From Isoperla grammatica (Eukaryota; Arthropoda; Insecta; Plecoptera; Perlodidae): a stretch of DNA of 64,000 nt. The notes beneath the pieces were generated by a model, which ran no database searches, had not been told where the DNA came from, and worked only from the letters and a program-made list of their open reading frames with translations. Where the stretch lies: positions 12,135,177 through 12,199,176 of the forward strand of contig OX246745.1 of assembly GCA_945910005.1 (NCBI GenBank), in the 5' to 3' direction. Below, piece after piece: positions 34,979 to 48,731 of this stretch. The translations under genes and the position numbers were made by a program. The first letter of the stretch is position 1. The number at the start of each line of letters is the position of its first letter.

Positions 34979-37889
34979 CAGCGACTCCTTATTCGACGCT
35001 GTTGGTAACACTTCTCTGGATACAACGGACGGCCAAGACAGTTTCAAACCTAGGAACCGCGGGAAACTGACTTGCCTGTCATTCAATGCACGCAGCATTG
35101 CCAACAGAAAAAAGCGTCCCGCCATCCAAGCCTGGCTTGAAGCTGTCAACCCGGCAATTATCTTCTCGTGCGAGACATGGCTGCATTCCTCGATCGGCGA
35201 CGCGGAGGTAATACCGGAAGGCTACGTGGTCTTCAGAAAAGACCGCCCAGCGGGGGAGGCAATTAGGAGAAGGGGTGGAGGTGTCTTGCTCGCAGTCCGG
35301 CCAGAGCTGCAGCCTACCCGTCTCACAAGCCTAGAGAACAATGCAGAAGTTCTGTGGGTCGACATCAAGTGCGGTGATCACAAAATCCTCTTGGGTTCAG
35401 CGTATCGTGCGCCTAATTCCACTGAAACCCTCAATGACAAATTAATCGCGTCATTGGACATGGTGCAAAATATCCAACATAAATACAAATCTATATTCCT
35501 GTGTGGAGACTTCAACATTGTTGTGGACTGGGGACCAATGGACCATGCTGTGCCTGCTAACTCCCTGGCCGACAAGTTTCTCACAGCATTCATGTCCGTA
35601 CTGCCCCACCAGATGGTCAAGGAAGCAACGCGCATAACCAAGACCTCGCGCACAATACTCGACCTAGTTCTGACTAACAACCCCGCCCACTTGGGAGAAG
35701 TGGAGGTCATTCCTGGTATCAGCGACCACATGGCGATCAAATACTCCCTCCAGTGGCAGCAACCCAAGGCTAAAGCTTTGAATAGGCAAGTCTTTAACTA
35801 CACCAAAGCCAACTGGGGTCTATTAAAACAGCTGTTTACGACGAAAATGCCGCGCTTTTTGAATCCCACTGATGACGTAGAAGTAGTATGGGCAGATTGG
35901 AAGCGTGTGTTTTGGAAGTGCGTCGAAACAGCCGTTCCACAAGTCCAGGTGCGCTCAAAAAAAAGGAGGCCAGCTTGGATAAACAAGTGTCTGATACAAA
36001 AAATTCGCAAACGGGACAATCTATACCGTAAATGGAAGAAAAACATGTCAGATGTCAAGTGGGAAGCTTATAGAAAGCTCCGCAATGAAATCAAAATTGA
36101 AGCAAGAAGGGCCCACGATAATTATGTGTGGAAGTTAGGTGACTGCAACGGTAAAAAACTCTGGGGATATATTCACAGTAAAAGTGGCAGCTCCGCCCCT
36201 TCTCACTTTACAATTAATGGCAACAATATTAACAATCCACAAACCATTGCCAATGCTTTCTCCAAACAATTCCAAGAAAATTTCTCTCCCCCAAGTAACA
36301 ATCCCGACAATCTCTGCCCACCTAATTTCGCTAATGCCTACCAGACCCCGCCCCTTCAATCATTAAATTTCCTGCCTCACCAAATAACCCGAGCCATACT
36401 TAAAATCCGACCAGGTGGCGCTATGGGACCCGATAACATCCCGGGTAAGATTTTGTATGAATGTGCCAAAGAAATATCTCCATCGCTATGTGTTGTCTTC
36501 ATGAAGTCCATGGAACAGGGTGTGTTGCCCCAGGAGTGGAAGCAGGCAAATGTTGTCCCTGTATTCAAGAGTGGGAAGCGGAATAACATCGTCAACTATC
36601 GCCCTATCTCCCTGACTTCGGTTGTTGGCAAAATAATGGAGAGGGTAGTAAACAATCGCATCATGGCTCACTTGTACAGCATACGTGCAATCAATCGGCA
36701 CCAACATGGCTTCCTTCCGCGAAGGTCTTGTGTCACGATGCTCACCGGTGCCATAGATGACTGGCAACACGCTCTGGACGCTGGAGCAGGCGCGCGAATT
36801 GACGTCATCACGCTGGACTGGGCCAAGGCGTTCGACCGAGTACCACACCGTAGACTTCTGGCCAAGCTGCAGCGCTACAACATCACTGGACCACTCATCG
36901 ACTGGATAGGAAGTTTCCTAGGGGGCCGCACCATGCGTGTCGTCTACGACGGCGAGTGTTCTAGCGTGTGTAGTGTTGTGTCTGGTGTGCCACAGGGCTC
37001 GGTTCTAGGTCCTTTACTGTTCACCCTGTACATGATGGACCTTCCCTAGTGTACTCAGTCCACAATACGTCAATACGCAGATGATTGCACACTGTATAGG
37101 GTAATTAAATCTAAAGCCGATGAGGAGACCCTACAGGCTGATCTAAGAAATATAGAAATGTGGTGTCTAGTCAACCATATGGCGCTAAACCATAACAAGT
37201 CTAACTACATGTCCATCACTTCCGCCAGAAAGCCCAAGACAGCTACGTACATCATCAATGGCAGCGTAATCGGTACTGTGTCTAAAGCGAAAATCTTGGG
37301 CATAACGATATCTAACAACCTAAAGTGGAACACACAGACCGAGATTGTTAGAAATAAGTGTGCCAAACTACTAGGATTCTTATCCAGAACTATACACAGC
37401 GCTCGGCCTAATGTGAAAAGAACCGTCTACTTAAGCCTTGTAAAATCCGTGATGACGTATGGTTGCCCAGCCTGGCATCCTACAACACAAGCCAACTTGT
37501 CTAAGCTTGAATCAATACAAAATCGAGCCACAAAATTCATAACAAATAGGAATGACTGCGGTTGGTTGCAGCGTCTGCAAATGTGTAACATATTATCTGT
37601 AGAAAACTCTCTTAATGAGCTGGACACATTGTACATAAAAAAAATGTTCTTAAATATTGTAGATATTGATCCTTTGTCAAGGGTACAGCTTGGATACAGA
37701 TCTGCTCGTTATGGCAAGGGTGTATCCCTGATTCCTCCATTTGCTCGTACAGCACAGTATAAGAGAGGCTTCTTTTGCCGTGCCGTCAGTCTTTACAATT
37801 CCCTAGACCTTAGCACCCGGCTATTAAGAGAAATTAAACCTTTTAAGGCTAAGCTAAGGCAGACTTGTCTCGAGAGTCAAGCTCCTTAG
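34979..37889 (+). pseudogene. CR1/L2-like LINE: endonuclease-reverse transcriptase, 5'-truncated, one in-frame stop
   Basis: One continuous frame from about 34983 to 37889 apart from a single TAG at 37047-37049. It encodes most of an apurinic-type endonuclease (LTCLSFNARSI, SCETWLH, GSAYRAPNS, CGDFNI, SDHMAI), then a reverse transcriptase (RPISLTSVVGKIMER, HGFLPRRS, TLDWAKAFDRVPH, SGVPQGSVLGPLLF), and just after the stop the catalytic QYADD. The C-terminal region YGCPAWHP..LSKLESIQNR is typical of CR1/L2/Jockey-group elements. The 5' end is cut inside the endonuclease. It lies antisense to Dscam2 in the intron just upstream of the Ig3 exon. The stop falls between domains and is most simply a decay mutation. 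Confidence 0.9.
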
Positions 37890-37948
37890 CATCTGTACAT
37901 GTAAACTCCCTACCTCTACCCTCGCCTAAAGTCACACACACTACACAC

Positions 37949-38137
<189 letters not shown>

Positions 38138-38459
38138 CTGTCCAACGAGGGGTAAGTGGGGACTGTGAATACACACTACCTATTTGAGATTTCCTATATC
38201 GCTGATCGCATCAAAGAACAAAGTACACGATAAATATGAAAAAAAATCAAAGAATTCGAATATCATAGTGACATTTTGGTAGCGCATAGTTTTCGTTTTA
38301 CAAACATTATATCTTGAGTGGGTACTGAGAGTACACACTGATCATTATGGGACTGTGAATATGTATATTGTTCGTTAGGACCTGTTCACACATAACGGTT
38401 TTTGGTATATATTGTGGTATCTATGGGGACTGTGAACTAACGTCGTTCTAATAAGGACT

Positions 38460-40100
38460 TTTCACACACATAGTTGCAATCGTGGTAATTATATTTTGTA
38501 TTGAAATAAATGATCACATTAATTTTATTGATTCTGAGTGTTGTCACAAAATTAAGATATTGCTTACAACATTTGCTTGTATCGTGGGTTTTGAGTGTCT
38601 ATCTACAGTAAATGATACATGATTGTAATTTACTAGATTAAAGAAAACCGACGTACCAACGTAAACATACGTAATGAATCTACGATTTTTATATTTTATT
38701 TTCAATTTTTTTGTTTTCCACCTATAATCATGAAGTTTTTGTAGAGGTTTTTCTTTCTTTCATGTAGAAAAAACAACGAACCCACACAGTGCAAATAACA
38801 ACTATAGTCTGGATGTATTTTAGGCTGGATGCATAACTGAAGGAGGGGGGCGGGGGAGCTTAATGGCGTTACTTACACGGGACGGGGGTAATGATGGATT
38901 AATCTCTAATTTGTTAGTTGTAACTTGTAACTATGATTATCTGTCGATTTATTTAGTGTCTACAATACATTTGGAAGCACATTGTTTGTAGTATACAAAT
39001 AATACACATTAATTTTCCTTGAGTGTTTTAACTTTGTCACTCTCACAACAGCTGTAAGTTCATTTTCCAAGTTAAAACTAATAAAAAATTATCTTTGAAG
39101 CAGCATTGTCACAAGAACGTTTGAAGGGACTATCCATTTTAAGCATTGCAATATGCAATATAGCATTGCAAGCTCGAAAACTCGCAACGGATGCAATAAT
39201 CCACGAATTCGCCAGGAAAAACACAACGAGGAATAATCGTTTTTTATAATGTAAGAAGAAAGAAACCAAAATAATGCATTTTTAAAAAGCAGTGTCATTT
39301 TTGTGACTTTTTGCAATTTGTCACGAGGTATTTTTTTGGGGAGGGGCCCACACATTAAACTTGCAGAGGGGGGGGGGGGGGGGGGCTGGGACTTTGCGCC
39401 ACGCCACTGTCCCTCCATGATTCTTCTACCAAAGGTCGATAATCATTAAACCATTAACATAACTGATACAAAAGGGTTAATAACTTATCGCTCCCTCCCC
39501 CCCCCCCCCCCCGCCACATCTTCAAAGGTTAGTACCAGTACTAACATCAACACTCAGAATTCCGTTTGAATGAATATTTAATAATCTTAAGTCATCTTCC
39601 GGGAACTTGTGCAGTGAATGTCCCAGAATTTTTCTTTCTCCTCTGGCGGCTGCCCCCGCCTCATTATTTACATCATGGGGTCTAGATCCGCCACTGTTTC
39701 TGCTTCTACTTCTTGGGGTTTTGTGACATCCAAAAAACACACTTGTATAGTACATTAATTTTAGTGAACATATTTATGGAAAACTCTTATTATTTTCTAA
39801 GCAAAAAGTAAAGGAATAAACATATTATCTTAAACTTACAGGAAACAAGACAGACGTCCGACTGTAGATTGCACGAATAATATAGGTGTGTGCTTTTATT
39901 GTTCGTGTAGACTGTAGACAGTAAAGTGTGTAAAAGTTCATAATATGCAGGTAGTACAGCAGATACTGATAGTATACATCTGTTAGACTGTTATTGGCTT
40001 ACACCAAAACAACCACCAATTCTATAAGAAAGTGATTATTTTTCGACCACACTTAGTGGTCAACCCCCCCCCCCCCCCCCCTTGTAACAAGATAATACGG
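38460..40100. repeat. Unclassified interspersed repeat with poly-G/C runs
   Basis: The segment 38466-39030 is repeated, diverged, at 40221-40266 plus 40803-41310 (shared blocks such as TAACAACTATAGTCTG and TGGAAGCACATTGTT). The segment 39270-40090 is repeated at 45420-46290 (shared TTTTTAAAAAGCAGTGT and GATCCGCCACTGTTTCTGC). Both versions carry G or C runs of 15 or more at matching places. No transposase or reverse transcriptase is visible. It could be a non-autonomous element or the long untranslated part of a LINE. Confidence 0.65.
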
Positions 40101-40312
40101 CACTGGCCACACAAATTCATATACACATTTTATGGAAATCATAACGTTTTCTTTAGCTTTATACTGTTGACATTTTATTTCAAACTGAGCCAAAGCCAAA
40201 ATACAGACATAAAATACAGACACACATAGTTGCGCTCGTGGTAGTTTTATTTTGCGTTGAAATAAATTATTATTTAACTATTTATTTATTAATTTATGTA
40301 ATGTCTATCCTA

Positions 40313-40619
40313 TAGGGCACTTGCAACACCAAAAGACAACAATGGAACAAATGAATTGAACTGATGGACAAACCATCAGCTGTCAAAATAATAAAATTGC
40401 AACCATAGAAATAAAAACAAGTGTAGCAATAGTAACTGCTCGCCATTTAAAACTTTTGATGATAGACAACGATTAAGTGAAAGTTTTGTATGTGTATTTG
40501 TTTGTTTTTTTGTTTTGTTTCTCAAAATCAGAAGAAATTATTTTTTGACAGCTTGTTGTTTGTCCATCGATTCAATTCACTTGTTTCATTGCTGTCTTTT
40601 GGTGTTGTTAGTGCCCTAT
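40313..40619. mobile_element. 307-bp palindromic MITE
   Basis: Inverted arms of about 80-90 bp: TAGGGCACTTGCAACACCAA at the left and its inverse (TAGGGCACTAACAACACCAA) at the right, continuing through AAAGACA.CAATG and GAATTGAA..GATGGACAAAC. It is inserted in the second copy of the interspersed repeat, splitting 40221-40266 from 40803-41310. No coding capacity. Confidence 0.75.
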
Positions 40620-40802
40620 TCAGTTATAAAAATTGATTTACAAAGGAGGACCTTAAACAAAACTAGGCTATGCAAACAATTAATAATAATGAAATCATAA
40701 ATAACAATATAAACAAAAACAAAACAAACTACTGTACTATATAAAATTAAAATCAAGTACAAGAAAAAATAATTGAGAAATAAAATCAAATCAAATCAAG
40801 TG

Positions 40803-41310
40803 GTTTATTGAATCCGAGTGTTAGTACTACAATAATGTAGTGCTTACAGCATTTGCTTGTATCGGTGGTTTTGTTATCTATCGGCAGTAGATGCTTTACG
40901 ATTGTATTTGACTCGAATAAAGAAAACTGAGGAACCAACCCTTCAAAACGGAACGAATCTAGGCCTACGCTTTTTAAGTTTCTTTTTCTATACGCACATA
41001 TAATCATGTAGTTTTAGAGAGGTTTGTCTCACTTTCATATATAAATACGAACCCATCACAGTGCATTGCACAGTGCAATTAACAACTATAGTCTGTAAGG
41101 TTTAGACTGGATGCATGCGGGTGGGGTGGAAGGACGGGGGCGGTGGAGTGGAATGGCGTTATGTGGGAGGGGGGTATTGATGGATTAATGTATTATTTCA
41201 TAGTAGTAGCTATGATTATCTGTCGATTCATCAAGGGCACAAATGCACAATGCATTTGGAAGCACATTGTTCGTAGTGTACAAACACACTTTAATTTTCC
41301 TTGGGTGAAT
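40803..41310. repeat. Second copy of the 38.5-39.0 kb interspersed repeat
   Basis: Diverged direct copy of 38525-39030, including the GGGGGCGG-rich patch (about 41120-41170) and the segment TATGATTATCTGTCGATT. It is preceded by AATCAAATCAAATCAA, a LINE-type tail that suggests a further insertion upstream (40620-40802). Confidence 0.7.
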
Positions 41311-43430
41311 GCAAACATCGTTTATATCAGATTACTTGTTGCACATACTAAAGAATGCGAAATATTTGTAGGCACTGTCGTACAATAAGCACACACTAGT
41401 CTAAAACGATTTGTGTATAACACAACTTACCATTGTTAAAATGTATTAAAATATATCTAGAGTTACAATACAAGTGGATTGATTGACTACACGACAATAC
41501 GGTTTCACAAATTGCTATTTATTTGAGTAAATTCCGCCTAAATATGTACTATTTGAATCGTTATATCTTAGTGTACTTATTTAAGCAATACCAGTAGAAG
41601 GTCTTAATTTCGTTAGAGCACAGTAGTGCATTATCTGTGTCATTGACTGCAATCTGCGGCTGAATAAAAAGTAGATAGCCAGAGTTGGGTAACGGAACAA
41701 TGCCCGTACTCACATAAGCTCACATTTTGAACGGTATTAATTTAACGTATTATTCCATTAAGATTTTCTAATCATAAAAAATTGTTGTTTTACTTTTTGT
41801 AGTATGTCTCTATGATGGTTTTGAACTTCAAATTATTGCTACATATATAGTGCGCGTTTTTGTTATGCTTCTAGGGGTGTTGTACACACAGTCACGCATA
41901 TCTTAATGTTATACAGATTAAATTACAAAAATTCAACATCTACTGGAAATTATTAACACGTCTCTAACTATTCACATTGTGCAACACTAGAACTCCAAGC
42001 ACGAATGAAATATAATTTTGGGGATGTTGTAGTGGTCAGGGTACCTGCTCGCCAAGTGGGAAACCTGGGTTTAGTTTCCAGTCGGGGTCGGTTTACTTTT
42101 TGACTGGGTTTCACTCAGATTGTTCAATCCAGCAGTTTTTTTTTTAAGGAATATTTATCTTAAATGGATATAACTTTCAATAATGCTACTCCGTTACAAC
42201 CCAGTGGTTCCATATAGAATGATAATCAAATTAAAGAACCGATAAATCAATTAAAATAACCAACAAATTCCCTACATTTTGCATTTAATTAGTTTAAGTG
42301 GTTCCTTCCCAGTGGTGACTGGTGCTCACAAACAGAGCAGTAGTGCACATTTGTATTCGTCCCATTTCCACATCTGTCTCAGTTACGCACATTTATTCCA
42401 CCAAGTTTATCTTCCCATTCAAACCGTCATTCTTTGCGATTTAAACGCATGGGCGCCGCTGAGGGCACGGCGAGGGGGCTGGGGGGGGGGGGGGGGCATT
42501 TTAAATGCCAACGGTAAGGCTTATAGTAAAATTTAAAATATTTTTAATCCAGCGAGTATTTTAGTCATTACAAAATTATGGAGATTATTTACCAACGCAT
42601 TATTTACTTACGCATCAATTACATGACACCAAACAATATCGTTTCAAAGTTGCGACCTTTCCCAACAATGTGGTGGCCCTGCACCCACCCATAAACATGC
42701 GTATTAAAAACGAAATTGATTTGCTACCTAAACTTGCCCACAATTTCAAACCCACGGCCACTAGAAATCCCCATAGGATACGGAAGCTAAAACGTAACGT
42801 TTCGCCACACTAAAGCTGACGATCCCGACGCTACACAACAAATAATAAATACACCGGTTTTAAGCGCTCTCTCCTGCAAGTGGTCAAAATAATGCAGAAT
42901 TTTTTTTTTTGCTTGAAACTGACATTTCAATAAATTAAACTTTATGTTGAAGGTTACTGACGATAACCAAAAACAGTCTTTATTGGCTTGCAACAGTAAA
43001 TTCAATGCGTCCGCTGAAACTCCCAATGTGTGGGTTACAAAAATTAGTACAAAACAAACCAACAGCAACAACAACAACAATTGTATTAACAATTGTACAT
43101 TTCAATAATATTTATTATTTCCAATAATGAGTCGAGGGCCACTGTCCCACTGACAAGACACTCGCGGGCCAGGGGTTGGACACCACTGTATAGATGACAC
43201 GGTAATTTTGGATATGAATCCCCTCTATCTATTAAATGTTTATATATTGCCTACGTTTTTATCATAACATTTTTGTTCTTGATTATAATGTCAAAAGAAC
43301 TTGAACCTACTTCGTAATCGGGGTAGACGTGTATACCACTTTTTTCGTGATTGCTTTGCCCCCCCCCCACCCCCCCCCCCCCCCCCCTCCCATGCATACC
43401 ATCTAATTCGCGCTGAACCGGTAGACCAAG
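41311..43430. other. Intron or intergenic sequence with scattered repeat scraps
   Basis: Contains a possible tRNA-like SINE head at 42024-42130 (TAGTGGTCAGGG, then GGTTTAGTTTCC), a G18 run at 42480-42497 and C-rich runs at 43360-43388. No gene identified. Confidence 0.45.
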
Positions 43431-43439
43431 TTGAACTGA

Positions 43440-43705
43440 AAGAGATGGCTCAGTAATAGTACACGAGGCTCTTATTCCGGAGGACGCCGTTTCGACACCC
43501 GCAACTCTGACCTACCCTACCCGCAATTCTGACCGAAGGGTTTTTCCGACGTTTTCCTCAGTCACTAGGCGAATGCTTGGATTGAATCGTATACTAACAG
43601 ACATCGGACCACGTATTCTCCCCAACCATTTCAAATACCACAATACCTTTAGTTATGGTCACCTGAAGACGGGCATCAATTTTTCCTGGGCAGGTTCTAA
43701 TATAC
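43440..43705 (+). mobile_element. tRNA-derived SINE, diverged
   Basis: Head GATGGCTCAGTAATAG (A-box region) and CCGTTTCGACACCC (decayed B box), then TTTTTCCGACGTTTTCCTCA and a body ending near GGGCAGGTTCTAAT. The same order and spacing of blocks occur in the better-preserved copy at 56.46 kb (TTTTTTCCGAGGTTGTCCTC). Confidence 0.6.
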
Positions 43706-44329
43706 TGTGTTGAAAAGTAACAATATGTCCATTCGAAAAAATAAATTTGTTTGCCAGCTAGAAGGCCTATGATGATCGTTTGCTGCATATTTATAAAAAA
43801 AAAAAAAACTAAATAGCCGGTGAAAGATATTGTTTACGCGCGTAATATGCGTTTTGTAGTGTCATTATTCGGTTGTTTTGGTGAAAGTCCTCACACTCTG
43901 TATATATTGTCATATTAGAATACACACGATCATGATTCAGATCAGTTGCCTGGAGACAGTGCGAGTGTTTATCGCAGTGCCATGTTGCAAGCTCTTGCAA
44001 CGCGGCAACGCTGTGGGTATCGCTTGTCTCGTTGTCGTCTTTGAGAGCAAGAACGTTTGATGGCATTCGCGAGTGAATGTTTGATATGGGGACCTCTTCA
44101 CACAGAATAGGTACTCTGTAAGCATCTGGGAGTGGGGGCTTATTTACATTGGGCAATATTAATGGAATGCATACATATATTGTTTATTTAAAAAAAGCCA
44201 GGTGATCCTATACGAAACGACAAATAGTGTATTTATTTATTTTAATTTATTTTTAAATAACTCTTTATATTATGTGTGCGTTTAGGTATTAATTTAGACG
44301 GTATAATCACAAAAAATGTGTATCAATAC

Positions 44330-44722
44330 ACAGGGCTTAATTTTTAATTGAATACGAACCGGAACGCATATTTTGTTCGTCAAATATAATTTGGCACCAA
44401 CCCCGCCCACATTTATACATTAGGAACACAGATAATATAATATGTAATTATTAATTAGTTATCTGTTTAGTGTCGGTGGTCAGTCAGAAGGTTATTGCGT
44501 TGTATTTGGGTCTGGCTACCTAGGGGTAATTCATAAACTTGAATAACTTGCATTCATACAAAAAAAATATGTATATATTTGTGAAATTTTCAGAGATACG
44601 AATTAATTCACGAGTTTTTAAGGAGTAACCTACGTTACGAAATAATACCGGAACGCGCATTCTGGTTTCGGAAAAGGAATCGAAACTGCGTTCCGGTGCG
44701 TTCCGGCTCAAATTAACCCCTG
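44330..44722. mobile_element. hAT-type MITE with 8-bp target duplication
   Basis: 393-bp element bordered by ATCAATAC on both sides (44322-44329 and 44723-44730). Termini are CAGGGCTTAATTTTTAATTG on the left and, inverted from the right, CAGGGGTTAATTTGAGCCGG. GGAACGCA repeats lie near both ends. An 8-bp duplication and CAGGG termini are hAT features. No transposase is present. Confidence 0.85.
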
Positions 44723-44730
44723 ATCAATAC

Positions 44731-45419
44731 CCAAAGCGTCTCGAAAGTCCGAATTATTAAACCTTGCGCTAGGATGTACTGGCTGAAAGCTTGAGAGTAT
44801 GAGGTATGAGGCTCTCATGAATCTCCTGATTACGCTACCGGGGTGGGTGGGTATAAGCTAGGCTGATATGATCCCACCCCACACAAATATTTGTCGTAGG
44901 GGATTTAGCTTTTCTGCACCCCCGAAGTCGCCGCCCTGTGCCAATACACTAGAATCACCGTGCCGACAATAATATGGTGGATTTTGTTGGCGAAATATCA
45001 TTTGAGATCAGTTTCTTCTTGACTGCTAATTAACTCCCACAGTACCAAAGACATGCGTCTTACCTTATCGGCCTCTACGCTTCTTCATGTATGTCTACGC
45101 TTACAATCTACACTACACAACTAATACAACTCACGACACACACTACACAGTTCACTAACACAAGAAATAGGCCTATAATGTAGTTATTCGATAGATATCA
45201 CTGAAAGTACGGAGAGCAAAGCACGACCTTTGTGATAGACTGCTAAAACACGACTAATGGACAAAAAGGCGGATTTCCGACTGACGCCACCCCAGTCCCC
45301 AGAATCTGCTAAAAATTTACCTCTGTGTGTATGCCCGCACGTGGCAAGCAATAAGCACACTGTCGCGTCAAGGTCACGTTATATTTACACTTTGGAGCGA
45401 TGAGAAACCTTTCTGCGTC
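44731..45419. other. Sequence between repeats
   Basis: No gene or classified element seen. Confidence 0.5.
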
Positions 45420-46310
45420 TACTTTCGAGGAATAATGTAACAAATAATTCATTTTTAAAAAGCAGTGTAATTGTTATGACTTTTTGTAATTTGTCACAGG
45501 GTGTTTTTTTGGGGGGAGTAGGAGGGGGGGGGGGGGAACGGGGACTGCTCTACGCCACTTCCCATCCATGATTGTCCTACCAAAGGTCCATAATCATTAA
45601 ACCATCTACGTCACTGATACAAAGGGTTAATAGCGGATCGCGCCCCCCATCCCCCACCCCCCGCAACAACTCAAAATGTATAATGGTTTTAGTTTAGTAC
45701 CTACAAACATCAACACTCGAAATTTCTTTTGAATGAATATTTAATTAATCTTGTCATTTTCCGGGAACTTGTGCAGTGAATTTCACAGAATTTTTCTTTC
45801 GCCTGTGGCTGTTTCCTCCGTCCCATTATTTTACATCATTAACACAAGTATCCTACCTCCCAGAAAATACTGAAGTCTAGATCCGCCACTGTTTCTGCTT
45901 CCACTTTTTGTATTTTTGTGACATCAAAAAAAATACTAGTAGTACAAGTACACTAATATTATTAAACATATTTAATACAACTCTTATTTTCCGAGCACAA
46001 AGTAAAGAAATAGCAGACATCTAAAACTTACAGGAAATAAGACAGCCGTCCGCCTATACATTGCACGAATAATATAGGTGTGTGTTTTTATTGTTCGTGT
46101 AGACTGTAGAGTGGAGACAGTACAGAGTGCAAAAATTCATTACATGCAAATATTATAGCAGATAGTACATATCTGTTAGATTGTTATCGGCTTACATCAC
46201 AACAGCAAATAACAACCAATCATATAAGAAAGTGGTGTGATTATTTTTCGAACACACTCGGTGGGGACCCCCCCCCCCTCTCCACCACCTTGTTACCATG
46301 GTGTAACATT
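45420..46310. repeat. Second copy of the 39.3-40.1 kb interspersed repeat
   Basis: Diverged direct copy of 39270-40090 with the same internal order: AAAAAGCAGTGT, a poly-G run, TCCATGAT, AAAGGTC.ATAATCATTAAACC, a C-rich run, GATCCGCCACTGTTTCTGCT and TTGTTCGTGTAGACTGTAGA. Confidence 0.7.
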
Positions 46311-48731
46311 GTAAGTTTTCGAAAGAATTTCCCACAAAACTATACACCTTCAATCCACATCGAGGCTTGTAGATGATCCAAATTTCAACTTGATTGGACT
46401 TTCCGTTCGACTGCTATCGCGAGACATATATACATAAAAAAAAAAAATCAAACACAACCAGTGCAATTAAAGTGTAATGAAGACGCTCGCTTCGCTCTCT
46501 TAATAACCACACAGTTTCCTCATCCTATCAACAAATTAGAAATGTTCTGCATCAAATTTAAATGATGACGTGAAAACCATAATTGCTTGCATTTGTTTGT
46601 TTTTTTCATTTTTTAAATTGCAATTATTATCAAATGTTTTATCATGCGGAATAACAATGTTTCGGTGAAGCCAGGCGCAACATAAAAAACTCGTAGATGT
46701 TTTGTGTTTTTAGCAATGGTATATCCTAGAAATCAAGTGCAGTTTTCTAATGCCCACTTTCTTAACTTTAAGTCCCTTTCCCCAAAGGATACGACGTTAG
46801 GAATGAATATCCTCGCCGGTTTAGTGTAAATAATCAATGTTCATTTTCCCTATTAACATTTACATCAAATAATATTTTTTGTAGCATGGTATCTGAAAAA
46901 TTTAAACCATTTGTCTCAAAGGGTGGATCGATGTGACTAGAGGTAATTAAACGATAGAAGGGGGTAATTCAATCTATTATTATTTAAGCCAGATATGATA
47001 AAGAGATCTTTTTAGAAACTGCATTGTTTCTTACTCTAAACAGAGCATAAAAGTTTGATAAAATAACAGCTATCTAGGAATGTGTTGGAAATTGTTCACT
47101 GTATTGTTCATATAAATATGGTGGAAGAATATATGGATATGGTAGAAGAATTGTGTTAGGGGGGAAGGTCATTCGATAAAATCAATCAAAAGATTCTCTA
47201 TTTAATTGATTGAGGAAAACCTTAGTTAAACATTCAGTCCAGACTACCGAACCAGTGAATAAGTGAATAGCTTCCAAAATAATTACACTAAACATCCATC
47301 AGCTTAAAAAATCAAAATTTGTTGTTTGATAATTTTTTGGAGTTCCGACATGGCTTTTGTCATTTTCTGAAATTATCCACTTGTTATCTTTCCGACGCTA
47401 CTTTAGTGCTCCAGAAGCCTATTTATGCCTCGGTTATGTGATCCTGAAGCAATAAAGGATAATCATCATGACAATTTAGATTTATATTTTATACTATACA
47501 AAAATTCATAAATATTATTTTTAAAGCCAAACTGGCCCTTTACCTCTTAACATCCTCCCATTATCTTCATAATTCACCCACTCATTGTCTCGATTAGCCT
47601 CGTTGCAAAAATATGAGACGTTAAGCCCAAATATCAATCAGCCAATCAATTAGTAGGATTAACCAATTATGGCGGAGTGCACTGATTCTATAAGTGTGAC
47701 TGCGCTACCCTTATTGCCAGCTGAAAATAAGTATAGTCAATGGGCTTGAACGAAGGGAATAGAAAATAGAATAGAATTTTGTTAGTGTGTAAGTTGTAAG
47801 TTTTTAGGATTAAAACATCACTAATTTGTACTTATAACTAGAGGCAGTGCAAAATGGTGATAACGAAAAACGCGAAATTTCTATTTTTCAAAACAAACAA
47901 AATTCGGATTTTTATGACACCATTTCTCATTATCTTTACTTATAACGCGCAACTGGCTTTATGACGTCTTAATAAGGACCTTTTATGAATTACTCGATCA
48001 AGCAACCAATCAGTCAATCAACCAATCCATCAATCAATCTCTCTCAACTAACTACTGCTTACTTTTAACCTTTTGTATCGTCCGAGTGTGTATGTGTGAA
48101 AAGTCCCCGTATAGAGAGTTAGTGTGTAATACACATGGTATTTAGAAACTGACTCGAGCTAGCCAAGTCGGAGTTCAATTATCCTTTTAAATGCATTGCA
48201 ACGTTGCGAAAGAAATGTCTCAACACTGGTTCTAAAAATAGCACAGCGATACGATTTAAGTCCCCAGAATATCGAGTAATGGTGATTTTTCACACAATAC
48301 ACACACGTACCTCGAGCTTAGAGACAACATTTCAAGCAACGCATTGGGTGTGACCTTGAGTAACCTTGCCGACAAACCGACAGAAAGTTCGACTTGGTCG
48401 CGAACTACGATCGAAACACCTCTAATAGCAGATGGACTCATGTGAACTAAAATGCAACTAGCTGTTCACTTTTAAATAAAACTATTATTTTATAAAATTA
48501 CCACATAACAATTTCTGTACTAAAACAATTGCGTTTTTGAGGTGTCAATTACAAACAAACAAACCAAGACTAGACTACAGGTATCGATTTCTCACATTCA
48601 GAGAATTAACTTAGGCATGTAGTTTGAATAATATCTATATTTAATGTACCACAACCAATATGGACGTACAAGTACATACATCGGGCGTCGATGGAGCGAC
48701 TGTCTGATACAATATTACGTTAACTAAAATT
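46311..48731. other. AT-rich sequence without identified genes
   Basis: Short scraps only (for example AAAAGTCCCC and GGACCTTTT motifs also seen in the LINE-associated repeat at 38.4 kb). No coding region, RNA gene or complete element recognised. Confidence 0.5.

Noticed and set aside
35378..36865. Minus-strand open frames across the LINE
   Set aside because: Shadows of the endonuclease-reverse transcriptase frame.
37047..37049. Programmed stop-codon readthrough in the LINE
   Set aside because: No readthrough signal is evident, and a 5'-truncated copy is expected to decay.
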